From Cunninghamia lanceolata (lineage: Eukaryota; Streptophyta; Pinopsida; Cupressales; Cupressaceae), in assembly GCA_027924645.1 (NCBI GenBank), contig BSBN01001017.1:6474501-6538500 (forward strand): 64,000 nt of DNA, in the 5' to 3' direction. The notes under the pieces are model-generated. The model was not told the DNA's origin. It saw only the letters and a program-made list of their open reading frames with translations, and did no database searches. The first letter of the stretch is position 1, and each line of letters opens with the position of its first letter. Positions 1-11,029 of this stretch are shown here, piece after piece. The translations under genes and the position numbers were made by a program.

Positions 1-1118
1 CCTATTAAAAGTACTTAAAAATGGGAAGGCACTTGCCTTCAGGCACATTGCCTAAAGCTCACTACTCAAAGAGCCTCATTGCCTACAGGAGGCTCACTGC
101 CTACAGGATTTTATGTTTAATACAGAAAGAATGAACTAAGAAATAACATCTTCTTCATGCCTAGTTTAGTCCCATTGAAAGCTCACAAAACTTTTGCTCT
201 TCCACAAATGCTTCTTTGCTAACTCTTCATCCTTTACTACTCTTGTTCTTCTGTTTCTCCTCTTCTCTTCTCTTCCTCTATACCTTTCTTAAGATTTTGT
301 CATTTTCGCACAAGGACAACTTTCCACAACTCATCCACAAGTATTTATACACTTCATCAACCTTGGAATGAACATCAAGGTTGGATTAACTTAATGCAAA
401 TCACTTATATTGTTGGCCAAACATAGCTGGGACTTGAATCTTCTTTGATCAACATGCTACGCTCTAGATAATTGCTCTTAGATCATCCACAACATGCTTG
501 AGTCATCTGGTCGGCCAAGACTGGGAAGAATAGAACACCAAGGAAGAAATCTTCAACAACAAGCTCAATCTTCAAAATGGACCTCCAACATAGTAGGCAC
601 ACGATCCAGAGACCTCCATAAGCACATTGAATTCAATAATAACATCTGCACTGCTCCAAATCATCACAATCACTTGCATCTTCATCTAGTACCTCAAGAA
701 CACTGTCTGCCATGACTGTCATACTAGAAAGATTGCTTGCAGATCTCCAAACAACGAACCACTTGAGTTGAAGATACACACTAACTTCCCAAGCATGCCT
801 TTAGATCCACAGATCATAAGTTTTCATTGCAGAGCAATCTAGACCAATTTCCTATCACTTTGTCTCTTCTAAACACTGCAAAACCTAGTTCTACTCAAAT
901 GGCCATAGCTTCTTCAAATCTTCATGTGGACCTCTCAAATATTAACTGGAGCTACTTCAGACAATCCTCTACATAGCCATATGGTCCGTGTACTTTGATC
1001 TTCATTCCTCTAGAAAGGTGGAGCCATCTACTTCACTGATCTGCATTGTTTCCCCTATTTCTGACAAAGAGATATGTTGACATCAATGACAACACATCAT
1101 AGGCACATATTTGCAATA
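1..1118 (-). repeat. copia 3' LTR (partial; starts before the window)
   Basis: This stretch matches 7160-8269 almost line for line, including the GGCTCACTGCC-type short repeats near the start and the shared GACATCAATGACAACACATC block near the end. The inner edge is set at 1118 by comparison with 8269, where the LTR ends TTGCAACA. Here it reads TTGCAATA, so the terminal TG on the minus strand has changed to TA. The outer edge is missing. Confidence 0.88.
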
Positions 1119-1458
1119 GTCTTCCCCTTTGTCATTGATGGAAACATATGATGTGAAAAATTGATTCAACCATCAAGACAAGGATTTCTCCCCCTTTCTC
1201 TTATCACTTCTATAACCACTTTCTTTATTATTCCCCCTTTCATCAGCAACTAGTTTTTCACATGATTTCTCTCCCCCTTTGACATCAATGGCAAACGGCA
1301 CATATTTGCAATCTTTTCTCCCCCTTTTTGTTTTAGACTGATCTCCAAAATTTGCATACTGACTACTCCCCCTGAGTAGTATCTCCTTGACATCAATCTA
1401 GATCACAAGATATGACTGTGAATTCCACCAGATTGATGCACACTAGTGCATATTAGTT
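1119..1458 (-). other. copia 3' non-coding region with multiple polypurine tracts
   Basis: Read on the minus strand, this 340-bp stretch between the end of pol and the LTR contains about six polypurine tracts of the form AAAGGGGGAGA (near 1121, 1187, 1231, 1269, 1316 and 1367). The one at 1121-1130 abuts the LTR and is the likely primer for plus-strand synthesis. At 1281-1310 the sequence resembles the LTR start itself and is followed by another polypurine tract, so the PPT-LTR junction seems partly duplicated. No coding sequence is visible. Confidence 0.7.
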
Positions 1459-3024
1459 CTAAACAGGAGGGGTAATAACCCCTAGATTCCCTCTGAGATA
1501 CTCAAAGGTATCCTTAGGTAGAGGCTTGGTGAATATATCTACAATCTGATCCTTTGAAGAAACAAACTTCAATCTAACTTCATTCTCACTTGCCTTCTCA
1601 CTCAAGAAGTGAAACTTGATGGAAATGTGTTTTGTCTTTGAATGCAACACCAGATTCTTTGAAATGTTTATTACACTTGAATTATCACAGAAGATTGTAA
1701 CAGGCTCTTCAAACACAATTCTCATATCCTTCAACATTTGTTTCATCCACAAGACTTGAGTGCAATTGCTTGTTGCTACTATATACTTTGCCTCTATAGT
1801 AGACATAGATATTGCCTCCTAATTTTTGCTCAACCAAGAAACCAATCTCCTTCCCAAAAAGAATGTAGCACCACTAGTACTTTTCCTGTCATCAACATCT
1901 CCTACCCAATCAACATCTGTATATGCATGAAGAGTGAAATAATTATCCTTTGGATACCATAAGCCATAATCAAATGCTCCCTTTAGATATCTAAAAATTC
2001 TTTTGACTGCTACAACATGGGATTCCCTAGGATCAACTTGAAATCTAGCAACAAGTCCAACTGCATTCATAATGTCAGGTCTAGTCTGAGTCAAATAAAG
2101 TAGTCCTCCAATCATTGATCTATACCTTTTCTAATCTACCTTAGGTGAATCATCATCTTTACTCAACTTGCATCTGGTTACCATAGGGGTACTTACTGGT
2201 TTTGAGTCCTCCATTCCAAACTTTTTCAAAAATTCTCTCACATACTTAGACTGAGATATGAAGATACCTTTATTTGACTGAGTGATTTGCAGACCTAAGA
2301 AGATATTCATTTCACCAAACATGGACATCTCAAATTCATTTTGCATTTGATCAGCAAATTTCTTATACATGCTTCCATTTCCACAAAAAATGATATCATC
2401 AACAAATACCTCAACAATTAAGATGTGCTCATGATCAATCTTGAAGTAAAGATTACTATCAGCTATGCCTTTGCTAAATCCTAGGTTTAACAGATACTTA
2501 TCTAATCTTGCATACCAAGATTTTGGGGCTTGTTTAAGTCCATACAAATCTTTCCTCAATCTGCAGACCATATCTTCTTGATTAGACAACTGGAATCCTT
2601 CCGATTGCTCAATGTAGACTTCTTCCTCTAACTCTCCATTCAGGACTGCTAACTTGATATCCATCTAGTAAACTTTGAAATCTTTGAAAGTAGCAAATGC
2701 AAGAAATAATTTGACTGCTTCAATTCTTTCCACCGGAGCAAATGTTTCTTCAAAATCAATTCCCTCTACTTGAGAATATCCCTTGCATACTAATCTTGCT
2801 TTGTTTCTCACAACTTCACCATCTTCATTTAGTTTATTCTTGAAGACCCATTTGATTCCAATTACATTTTTGTTTTTAGGTCTAGGAACAAGATCCCAAG
2901 TATTATTATTTTTAATTTGCATTAATTCTTCTTCCATTGCTTTTACCCAATTTTTATCATTACAAGCTTCATTCACTGTTTTTGGTTCAATCTTTGAAAT
3001 CAAACAATACTCTACTTGTTCTTC
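1459..3024 (-). pseudogene. pol: copia pol: reverse transcriptase and RNase H (stops)
   Basis: Minus-strand frame with the copia RT from about 3024 to 2131 ([59 protein letters not shown]) and the active-site loop FVDDIIF, where YVDD is usual. RNase H follows (2115-1459) with MIGGLLYLTQTRPDI, DWVGDVDDRKSTSG and MSTIEAKY. Three in-frame stops are visible at 2665-2667, 2131-2133 and 1819-1821. All are TAG, and each falls where relatives have glutamine, so CAG-to-TAG change is likely. The upstream part of pol is displaced by a solo LTR whose edge is 3025. The copy cannot make a full RT. Confidence 0.9.
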
Positions 3025-4316
3025 TGTTGGATCTAGGGCATACAACTGAGAGGGGGGGGTGAATCAGTTGTATAAAACTTCTTCTCATTCAAACACTTAA
3101 CTCACTGTTGTTAGTTAGCAGCATATCAAATAATCATCCATGGAAGCATAATACATAAACACAAGAGCAGGTAAGCATCAACACATTGAACACCAAGATT
3201 TTGACGTGGAAAACCCGGTTAAGGGAAAAACCACGGGGTGATTAACCCAAGAATTATTCTCTGTTAGAAGAATAAAGAAAAATGAATGGCACATGCCAAT
3301 AAGGGCTCACTGCCCGAGCACACTGCTCACAAAGAGGCCCACTGCCTACAAGGAGACACACTGTCTACAAAGTGATAAAAATCACAGTCTTGAACTGGAG
3401 AATGACATCTATATCATGTCCGGATCAGTTCCAATTAAGCCCAACAATCTCTGCTCTGCCTTTCGCACGTTTCTTCGCTATACCATACTCATCCTCACAC
3501 CTCCCACTGAAATGAACTTACAAACCGTTATTTATACAAGACATCGACTCAGGAACAAGCATCTAAGTCGGCAAACAACCATAGGAGTATCCGCAAGATG
3601 AATAACACATCCGGTCGGCCATCACAAGAACATTCGCAGGATGAACAACTCATCCGGTCGGCTACACAGAGCAAGAACTTCATCCGGAAGAATAACTTCA
3701 ATTCCGGGCTCTACCATCAATGCGGACCAACAACACAACCTAAACATGATCCAAGAACCTTCACAAGCCTGTCTGAATGTCCGGATACATCCGCACTTCC
3801 TCTGCTTACTGGGATCTCTTGTCTTCCTCATCCGAAACTTTAAGAACACAGTCTGTCGCCACTGTCATAATGCAAGAGGTACTTCCGGACCTCCAAATCA
3901 TACACAAATCAGGATGATACATCACAAGGACATCCCAAACACTCCTTCCAATCCGCAGATTAGGATAATACAATTCCGGACCTCACCGGACCTTTTTGTG
4001 ATCCTCTGTCACCTCCGGATACTTGCCGGACCTGGTTCTATACCGGCAGCCACAACTCCTTCAGATCTTCATGCGGACCTCTGAAATCCTAACTGTAGCA
4101 TCTCAAGACTCATATCTACTAACCCTTTAATCCGCATCCTCCGGTTTTCATCCTATACAGTACATTTACCTTCTTCTCATCACTGTTCTTCACTGTTCCT
4201 GACTGAGACTAATTTTCTCAATATCCTCAGCACACAGCTCATCAAATCCTTCTTGTCAATGCAATATGAGTATGTTGACATCAATGACAACACTGGATAA
4301 CCTCATACTTGCAACA
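3025..4316 (-). repeat. solo LTR of a related copia, inserted in copia pol
   Basis: This 1292-bp block starts TGTTGGATC and ends TTGCAACA on the plus strand, so it has inverted TGTTG/CAACA ends. It is flanked on both sides by TCTTC (3020-3024 and 4317-4321), a perfect 5-bp target duplication. Pol coding resumes on each side: RT below 3024 and the integrase-RT linker above 4322. Its content (C8 tract near the end, AAGGGAAAAACCACGG cassette, CACTGC short repeats) matches the other copia LTRs here, and it most resembles the LTR at 62837-63964 in opposite orientation. A lone LTR with one target duplication is the known product of LTR-LTR recombination. Confidence 0.9.
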
Positions 4317-5497
4317 TCTTCAACAATTCTTCTTCTAGTTTGAACACCTTTATTCTTGTCTCCTATGATTCAATCTTTAGAATGATTCAACCTTACATAC
4401 TTGAGGGTTTTGGGAGTTTCTTGAACTTCTGATTCTTGAGCTCGTTCCTCAACATCTGCACTAGCTTCTTGAGTCACTGGATTTTTTGGATCAATCTAGA
4501 TCCGAGTCTAGGTTTGAACTTGCTTTCCTTGACTTTGAATTTCATCTTGATCATCTAAATCATATCCACAAGGCCTGGAAGGTTTTTCTTTGCTCTCATC
4601 AACCTTGGCATTAGTACTTTCAACAATCTTTTTTAATCTCTTGTTGAAGCACCGATATGCCTTGCTTTGAGTAGAGTAACCCAAAAATATTCCTTCGTCA
4701 CTTTTTGCATCAAACTTGCCTAGATACTCATCTCTTTTGAAATAGCATTAACTACCAAAAACTCTCAAATATTTCATAGTAGGGCTTGAATGACCAAACC
4801 ATAGTTCATAAGGTGTCTTACCAGAATTGCCTTTGATCTACACCTGATTAAGAGTGTAGACAGTAGTACTCACAACTTCTCTAATAGACTTGTGGAACAT
4901 TTGCTTCCATCATTATGGTCCTATAAGCTTCTTTCTTTCCACAACTCCATTCTGCTGAAGAGTCCTAGGAGCAGATAACTATCTTTTTATTCCATGCTTT
5001 TCACAGAATGTATCAAACTCACTAGAGGTAAACTCTCCACCTCTGTCAGATCTCAAACACTTTATCTTCACACCAATCTCATTACCCGCCATAACCTTGA
5101 ACACCTTGAATTTGTCAAGAGCTTCTATTTTTTCTTTCAATAAAGTTACCCACATCATCCAGGAGTAATCAGTAACATAAAATATCTATCTCCTTGTACA
5201 CTTGTAATTCTAGCAGGATCACATAGATCAGTACGCACAAGTTCCAATAGTCCACTTGAAAATTATTCTTTACTCTTGAATGAAGTTATGTTCTATTTAC
5301 CCAATTGACATTCTCTACACATGCTATCAGCAGGTTTCACAAGTTTTGGAATATCTCTCACAACCTAAGTAGAACTTATCTTGACAATATTATCAAAATT
5401 CACATGACACATTCTCCTATGCCATAGCCAACTCTGATCAATTTGAGTAATCAAACAACTTTTGTAGTACCACTTAATGAAAGATGTTACCTTTAGT
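4317..5497 (-). pseudogene. pol: copia integrase and linker to RT (frameshifted)
   Basis: No long open frame survives, but fragments on the minus strand are clear. RSDRGGEFTSSEFD near 5050-5015 holds the second catalytic Asp, and LQQNGVVERK near 4960-4935 the catalytic Glu. KFDAKSDEGIFLGYS at about 4725-4680 is the conserved copia block after the integrase core, and the YVRLNH-TRRR linker appears near 4410-4325. A TAG at 4979-4981 falls where the older copia fragment at 8430 has a Gln codon (KR-Q-LSAP). Several frame changes are needed to read through. It is the continuation of the pol frame interrupted by the solo LTR. Confidence 0.8.
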
Positions 5498-6119
5498 TTA
5501 TGCACCTGATGCAATCACAGTTTTGGAACTTGCTAAGATTTTGTATTTTCCATCCTTGAATCGGAGATCATACCCTTTGTCAACCAACTGTCCAACACTG
5601 AGAAGATTATATTTCAATCCTTCTACATACATAACATCATTAAGTGTTATTCTTACCATCAAAAGAGATGGATCCTTTGCCACAAATTCTACTAGCTGAA
5701 TTGTCTCCAAACTTCACGATTCCACCTTCATATCTTTTCAAACTTATGAACTTACTTTTATCACCAGTCATATGATGAGAACATCCATTGTCAATCACCC
5801 ATTTATCCTTTTCTTCAATCTGAGCAGCCAAGGCACTTTCCACATTCACACAGCTAGTAGATTTAGTAGACATGGGATCTTCCTCTTTGATGGCAATGAA
5901 CACCCATTCATTTCTTGAGTTACTTCCCCTATCAGATTCATCATCTATGACTCCTTCATCAGATTCTTGGACATAGTAAAATTTATTCTGAGCCCTTGAT
6001 TTGTTAGGGTTTGGCTTTGAAACCCTCTCCAGACACCTTGAAGCAAAATGACCAATCTTATTACAAGAAAAACATTTGAAAGGCAACTTTCCTTCATACT
6101 TACCGGATCCTCTTGGCAC
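5498..6119 (-). pseudogene. copia gag zinc knuckle, protease and pre-integrase region
   Basis: The frame 6119-5640 has a CCHC knuckle CFSCNKIGHFASRC (CX2CX4HX4C), the nucleic-acid-binding part of Gag. About 80 residues later comes WVIDNGCSHHMTG, the retropepsin active site with Asn where copia proteases usually have Ser or Thr after the Asp. A frame change near 5640-5700 leads to the frame 5710-5498, where YVEGLKYNLLSVGQL is the gag-pre-integrase motif. The protease is probably inactive given the frame change and altered active-site loop. Confidence 0.85.
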
Positions 6120-6332
6120 TCTTTTGGTAATAAGGGATTCAAGTTCTACAGCCTCAATTTCATCATCTTCAAGATCATTCCTTGCCTTCTCAAATCTATT
6201 TGATCTTCATGAAGATCTTCCACCTGGATCATATCTTTGTTTTCCATAAACATTGACCTTAAATGTAGATTTAGACTTAGGAAGAGAATCACCAAACTTA
6301 CTCATTTCAAATGTTGAAACCTTACCAACCAA

Positions 6333-6806
6333 CTAATCCCTTGTAATAGTTGTCACAGTCCTAATTTCATCAATGGTAGCAACTTTATGCTTGTATGCCG
6401 CAGGTAAGGATTTGAGCACTTTGGAAACAATCTCTAATTCTTCCAATATTCCACCAGCACTCCTGATACTGGTCACAAGTTTATTCACTTGCTGCATGTA
6501 GGAATTAATGTTTTCATCTTCACTCATCATCAACCTTTTGTATTTACCCTTCAGGCTCTGTAGCTTGGCACATTTGACATATTTATCACCTTCATACAGA
6601 GTTTCCAACTTTTTCAAGATTTCACGAGCAGTTTTCAATTCCAGGACATTTGTCATTTCTGTATCATTCAAGGCACTCAACAATGCTTCTTTAGCTCGAA
6701 TATTGTATTCAACTTCCTTGAGTTTGTCTAGAGTTGAAGGGCCTTTCTCTAGAATCTTATACTCATCCTTAGTTATCAACCAAAAGGCATCTCCCATACA
6801 TTGCAA
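6333..6806 (-). pseudogene. gag: copia Gag N-terminal part (UBN2-like)
   Basis: A 157-residue minus-strand frame resembles the plant copia Gag family (UBN2): FWLITKDEYKIL, NALLSALND-like ALLSALNDTEM, AREILKKLETLYEGD, KLQSLKGKYKRLMMSEDENI, YMQQVNKLVTSIRSAGG, VSKVLKSLPAAYKHKVATI. It is a structural capsid-type protein. The first residues upstream of 6806 are out of frame, and the frame ends at a TAG at 6333-6335 before the zinc knuckle at 6070, so Gag is split into two pieces. Between 6333 and 6120 the coding continues in broken form. Confidence 0.85.
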
Positions 6807-6930
6807 ATGACACTACATGCACACCTTCCAAAGGGAGTAATTTGTTCCATCAAATCTTAGATTTTCCTTTTTGTAAGTTGACATCTTGGATCTCCTTAAG
6901 TGGTCAAGCTTCTTTTAGAGGAATCGGATA

Positions 6931-6938
6931 TGATACCA
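6931..6938 (-). other. primer-binding site of the copia element
   Basis: On the minus strand TGGTATCA lies 2 bp inside the LTR edge, the classic start of an initiator-methionine tRNA primer site. Only the first eight bases fit the usual TGGTATCAGAGC; the continuation ATATCC has diverged. Its position fixes the inner LTR boundary at 6941. Confidence 0.8.
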
Positions 6939-6940
6939 AT

Positions 6941-8269
6941 TGTTAGAATTAGATCAGACAACTGAGGGGGGGTGAATCAGTTATCCACAACTTTAACCTT
7001 TTCTTCTTTTAATCTTCTTTCACAACTTACAAATAGATTAATGATGTAAACATTAAAGAATGAATTAACAACACATGAGCAGAAACAAAATGAACACACA
7101 TAACACCAGAATTTTTACGTGGAAACCCAGTTAAGGGAAAACCACGGTGGGGGTTAACCCACAAGATTCATACCCTGTTAAAAGTACTTAAAAATGGGAA
7201 GGCACTTTCCTTCGGGTGCACTGCCCAGAGCTCACTGCTCAAAGAGGCTCACTACCTATAGGATTTTATGGTTAATACAAAAAGAATGAACTGAGAAATA
7301 ACATCTTCTTCATGCCTAGTTCAATCCCATTGAAAGCTCACAAAACTTCTGCTCTGCTCCAAATGTTTCTTTGTTAACTCTTCATCCTTTACTGCTCTTG
7401 TTCTTCTACTTCTTTTCTTTGCTCTTCCTCTGTACCTTTCTTAGGATTTTATCATTTTCACACAAGGACAACTTTCCAAAAATCATCCACAAGTATTTAT
7501 ATGCTTCATCAACCTTGGAATGAACATCAAGGTCAGCTTGACTTAATGAAAATCGCTTATACTATTGGCCAAACATAGCTGGGACTTGAATCTTCTTTGA
7601 ACAACATGCTACACTCTAGAGAATTGCTCTTAGATCATCTGCAACATGCTTAAGTCATCCAATCGGCCAAGACTGGGAAGAACAGCAACACCAAGGAAGA
7701 AATCTTCAAATAAGCTCAATCTTTAATGCGGACTTCCAACATCGTAGGCACATGATCCAAAGACCTCCACAAGAATATTAATTCAACAATAACATCTGCA
7801 TTGGTCCAAATCATCAGAATCACTTGCATCTTCATCTAGTACCTCAAGAACACTGTCTACCCTGATTGTCACGCTAGAAAGATTGCTTGCAGACCTCCAA
7901 ACTATGAACCACTTGAGTTGAAGATACACACTAACTTCCCAAGCATGTCTTTAGATCTATAAATCATAAGTTTTCATTGCAAAGCAATCCGGACCAATTT
8001 CCTATCACTTTGTCTCTTCTGAACACTACAAAACCCGGTTCTACTCAGATGGTCATAGCTTCTTCAAATCTTCATGTGGACCTCTCAAATCTTAACTAGA
8101 GCTACTTCAAACAATCCACTACATAGCCATATGGTCCATGTACTTTGATCTTCATTCCTCTAGAAATTCAGAGCCATCTACTTCACTGATCTGTACTATT
8201 TCCCCTATTTTTGAAAAAATAGATATGTTGACATCAATGACAACACATCATAGGCACATATTTGCAACA
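6941..8269 (-). repeat. copia 5' LTR
   Basis: A 1329-bp LTR running TGTTAGAATT to TTGCAACA on the plus strand (TGTTG to CTAACA on the minus). The inner end abuts the primer-binding site and the outer end abuts an unrelated copia integrase reading frame at 8270. It matches 1-1118. It contains the AAGGGAAAACCACGG cassette at about 7133-7147 and short CACTGCC-type repeats at about 7200-7262. Confidence 0.9.
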
Positions 8270-8972
8270 ACCTTTCTAAAAGAAAAATATGAAGCTCTAG
8301 ACAAGTTCAAATTTTTCAAAGCAATGGTTGAGAATGAGTTGGAGTTGCAAATCAAATGCTTAAGTTCTAATAGAGGATGTGAGTTCACATCAATTGAATT
8401 TAATACTTTTTTTGAAGAACAAGGGATAAAAAGACAATTGTCTGCACCTAAGACTCCTCAGCAAAATGGAGTTCAAGAAGCTTCCAGGACTATGTTAAAG
8501 GAAGCTAACTTACTAGAACTATATTGGAAAGAAGCCAAACATATTGTTGTGTACATCCTAAATAGAGTTCAAGTGAAAGGTAATAGTTCTAAAACTCCTT
8601 TTGAATTATGGTATGGAAGGATTTGTACAGTGAAGTATTTAAAAGTTTTTTGAAGCAAATGTTATATCAGAAGAGATGAAGAACTAGGCAAGTTTGATGC
8701 TAGATGTGATGAAGGAATTTTTTTTGGTTACTCTACCAAGAGTAAGGCTTACTGGTGCTACAATAAGAGATTGAATAAAATTGTTGAGAGTGCTAATGTG
8801 AAGGTAGATGAAGGCAAGGAAAGAATATCATATTTGAGTTTCAATGAACTAGATGAACCTATACTTATAGAAAATAAAGAAAAAGTTGAGCAAGAAGACA
8901 GTCAAAATGAAGAAGAGGCTTCATAAAATGTTATTAAGACTCCCAGGTATGTAAGGATTTATAAAGGGTAAA
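8270..8972 (+). pseudogene. pol: older copia pol fragment (integrase core to linker)
   Basis: Plus-strand reading from 8275 gives integrase core sequence: IKCLSSNRGCEFTS (the catalytic Asp has become Asn in the usual SDRGGEF), QLSAPKTPQQNGVQEASR (catalytic Glu retained as QEA), and ILNRV with KTPFELWYG. After a stop at 8651-8653 the frame continues as GKFDARCDEG and FFGYSTKSKAY, then decays into the linker ending RYVRIYKG near 8970. It is the downstream half of a pol gene split by the insertion at 1-8269; the upstream half lies outside the window. Confidence 0.85.
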
Positions 8973-10440
8973 ATTTGGATGATTGGTTTTTGGTAGCTTT
9001 TGTATATATCCTCTTTTCACCCTTTCATTCAAGGACCTAGGGTCGAGTTGCAATGTACTATCCTACCCTAGGTCACTGTGAGAATGTAGGGAAACTTAGA
9101 TTTTTATGATTTGATTAAGAATTATCTTCTCTTATGCTCAATTATACCTTAAAACCCTAATTATGCAAATACAACAGCATATAGACAAATATGGAAAATG
9201 CTGCTATAGAAAGATGTAAAATGACAAATAATTGTGCACCTATTTTTGGGGTTCCGAAGTGGAATAGTCAGGGACTAAAGAGTGGGCACTCAAGTCCAAT
9301 GCCCTGCTTTTTGTCAGGATCTACAAACAAGATCTGCAACCTATTCCTATTGTACCAAAGGTTTTCCCATCACAGAACTTCAAGGACTAATGAGTGGGTG
9401 CCCTAGTCTAGGGAGCTATTTTCTTCTCTGATCTATAATTCTGACTCTGTTGTACCCTCCTACAACTTCACTTTTTCTAGATCTGACACTTGTAACCTAC
9501 AATCATGAAAACTTTGGGAGGGGGTTGTGGTGTTTAGAGGCTTGCCTCATTCAAGCCCCGGAGAGACATTCAAGCCTTCTGAACACCGTTGTTAGATAAA
9601 GAGTGTGTGCCCTTGTGAGGCAAAGGCAAAAACTAAATGATAAATGCTTTCAAACACAAATGATGTCACCTTGCAATGAAGATCTCATGGAAGGAAGAAG
9701 CTCTTCATATCATGAGGAGATGATTGCTCAAATCTATAAATACAAACACATAAACAACACAAATCTGCTCTTGGAACATAATGAAAGCCTTGAATCACCT
9801 TTAGAACACAATAGCTTGCTAGTAATCATCTAGTTTACAAATGAATGCCTAAACATGTTTATATATGCAACTACAAACACTCCCACCAAGAATTTCGTAA
9901 TTCAAACTTACCATGTCAGCATAGGACCCACATAACCGTCACAAGCTGACACCCAAAAATTGAGGCTGACCCAAAATAGAGCAATACTAGGGCGCGGGCA
10001 CCCAAATCCTCCCACCTATTTTGGGTAGGGGTTATCTCAAGTGGTCCCCCTAGGTCCTATTTACCAAGACACCTAGGGGTTTTCTCATCGGGATGTTGAA
10101 ATATGATGTAATTTATCCTAAATGTAGCTAAGAGACCCGAGAGCTAAACCTTATGAGGGAAAGCCCCCAATGGGACATTTTTTGATGGTACATTTAGCCC
10201 CCACTTTAATGTATGTATAAACACAAGGCCAATACATGTATTAAAGTATGGTCAACAAACACAACAAACATGCTAAGCATGGAGAAGACACACTAGATAC
10301 ATTGAAAACAATGACAGGCACGCAAAACACAGAGAATACATTGAATGCATAGAAGACACATTAATACATAGAAGATAGGAATGATTTCTTTTATTTTCTT
10401 TTTCTCATATATATGAAATGCAGATGCAAGTATAGGAAAG
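8973..10440. other. non-coding repeat DNA, unassigned
   Basis: No coding frame with recognisable motifs was seen. The text is AT-rich with CCTAGGTC-type blocks around 9040 and 10050 and resembles retrotransposon LTR or leader sequence. Short open frames here have no family features and are probably chance. The relation to the repeat family at 11030-13465 is likely by position but not shown. Confidence 0.4.
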
Positions 10441-10447
10441 TAAACAA

Positions 10448-10990
10448 ACCTCCCATAATGCAGGATGTACTCATCGCACATGTCTTTAAACTACATTTAT
10501 GGAGCAACACACACGCAAGACACACAAAACCTCCCAAAATGTAGGATGTACTCATCACATGGGTCTTTAGACTGCATATGGGGGAATAGACACACCAAAA
10601 AAAGCAAGCACGCCAAAGCACACACTTTGAAGACACGGAGAAAACATGGCAAACAAGCGATGGAGTGTTCCTATTTCTAGGTCCAACACCATCTCAGGCA
10701 CATTACAGGCACACACCGATGATTGGGCTTTGCCACAACAATAGCCAAAGGTACACTTAAGGTTTGAGTTAGTCACAGAATCGCTCCCCACCTCCACAGA
10801 GAACTTTTGAAAATGACAGGATGATGCAATCTACTCTAAGAAATACACCACCCCCACCTCCGCAGAGGGCATAAAATAAAAAGGATATATGTGATATCCT
10901 ACCTCTGTAGAGGGCTTAGATGATTGATTGATTGTAAACAAATTCAGAGTGCAGGATGTACTCATCGCACAAGTCTTTAGACTGCACCTA
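10448..10990. repeat. three dispersed copies of a ~50-bp unit
   Basis: The block AGGATGTACTCATCRCA followed by TCTTTARACTRCA recurs at about 10462, 10546 and 10950. The first two copies are about 85-90 bp apart, each preceded by AACCTCCCA and AATG. The third follows after about 400 bp of other sequence. The function is unknown; such repeats are common in LTR or leader regions. Confidence 0.65.
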
Positions 10991-11029
10991 AGGACAAGCA
11001 CATTGCTAACATCTACAACAGACAGCTTA

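Larger units (their letters stand above)
1..8269 (-). mobile_element. Ty1/copia retrotransposon, sirevirus-like, left-truncated by window
   Basis: The element runs on the minus strand: LTR 6941-8269, PBS, gag, protease, integrase, RT, RNase H, polypurine region, then the other LTR (1-1118, cut by the window start). Domain order gag-PR-INT-RT-RH is that of Ty1/copia. The C-rich block on the plus strand reads on the minus strand as ATTCACCCCCCCTCAGTT near the LTR end, and several polypurine tracts lie before the 3' LTR; both are known features of sireviruses (SIRE/Maximus), hence that assignment. It interrupts the integrase gene of an older copia at 8270. It is inactive: pol carries several stop codons and a solo LTR is inserted at 3025-4316. 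Confidence 0.9.

Noticed and set aside
3293..4084. Open frames inside the solo LTR
   Set aside because: No family motifs; they overlap on both strands in a non-coding LTR.
9191..9833. Short plus-strand frames
   Set aside because: No conserved motifs, repeats or partner copies to support coding.
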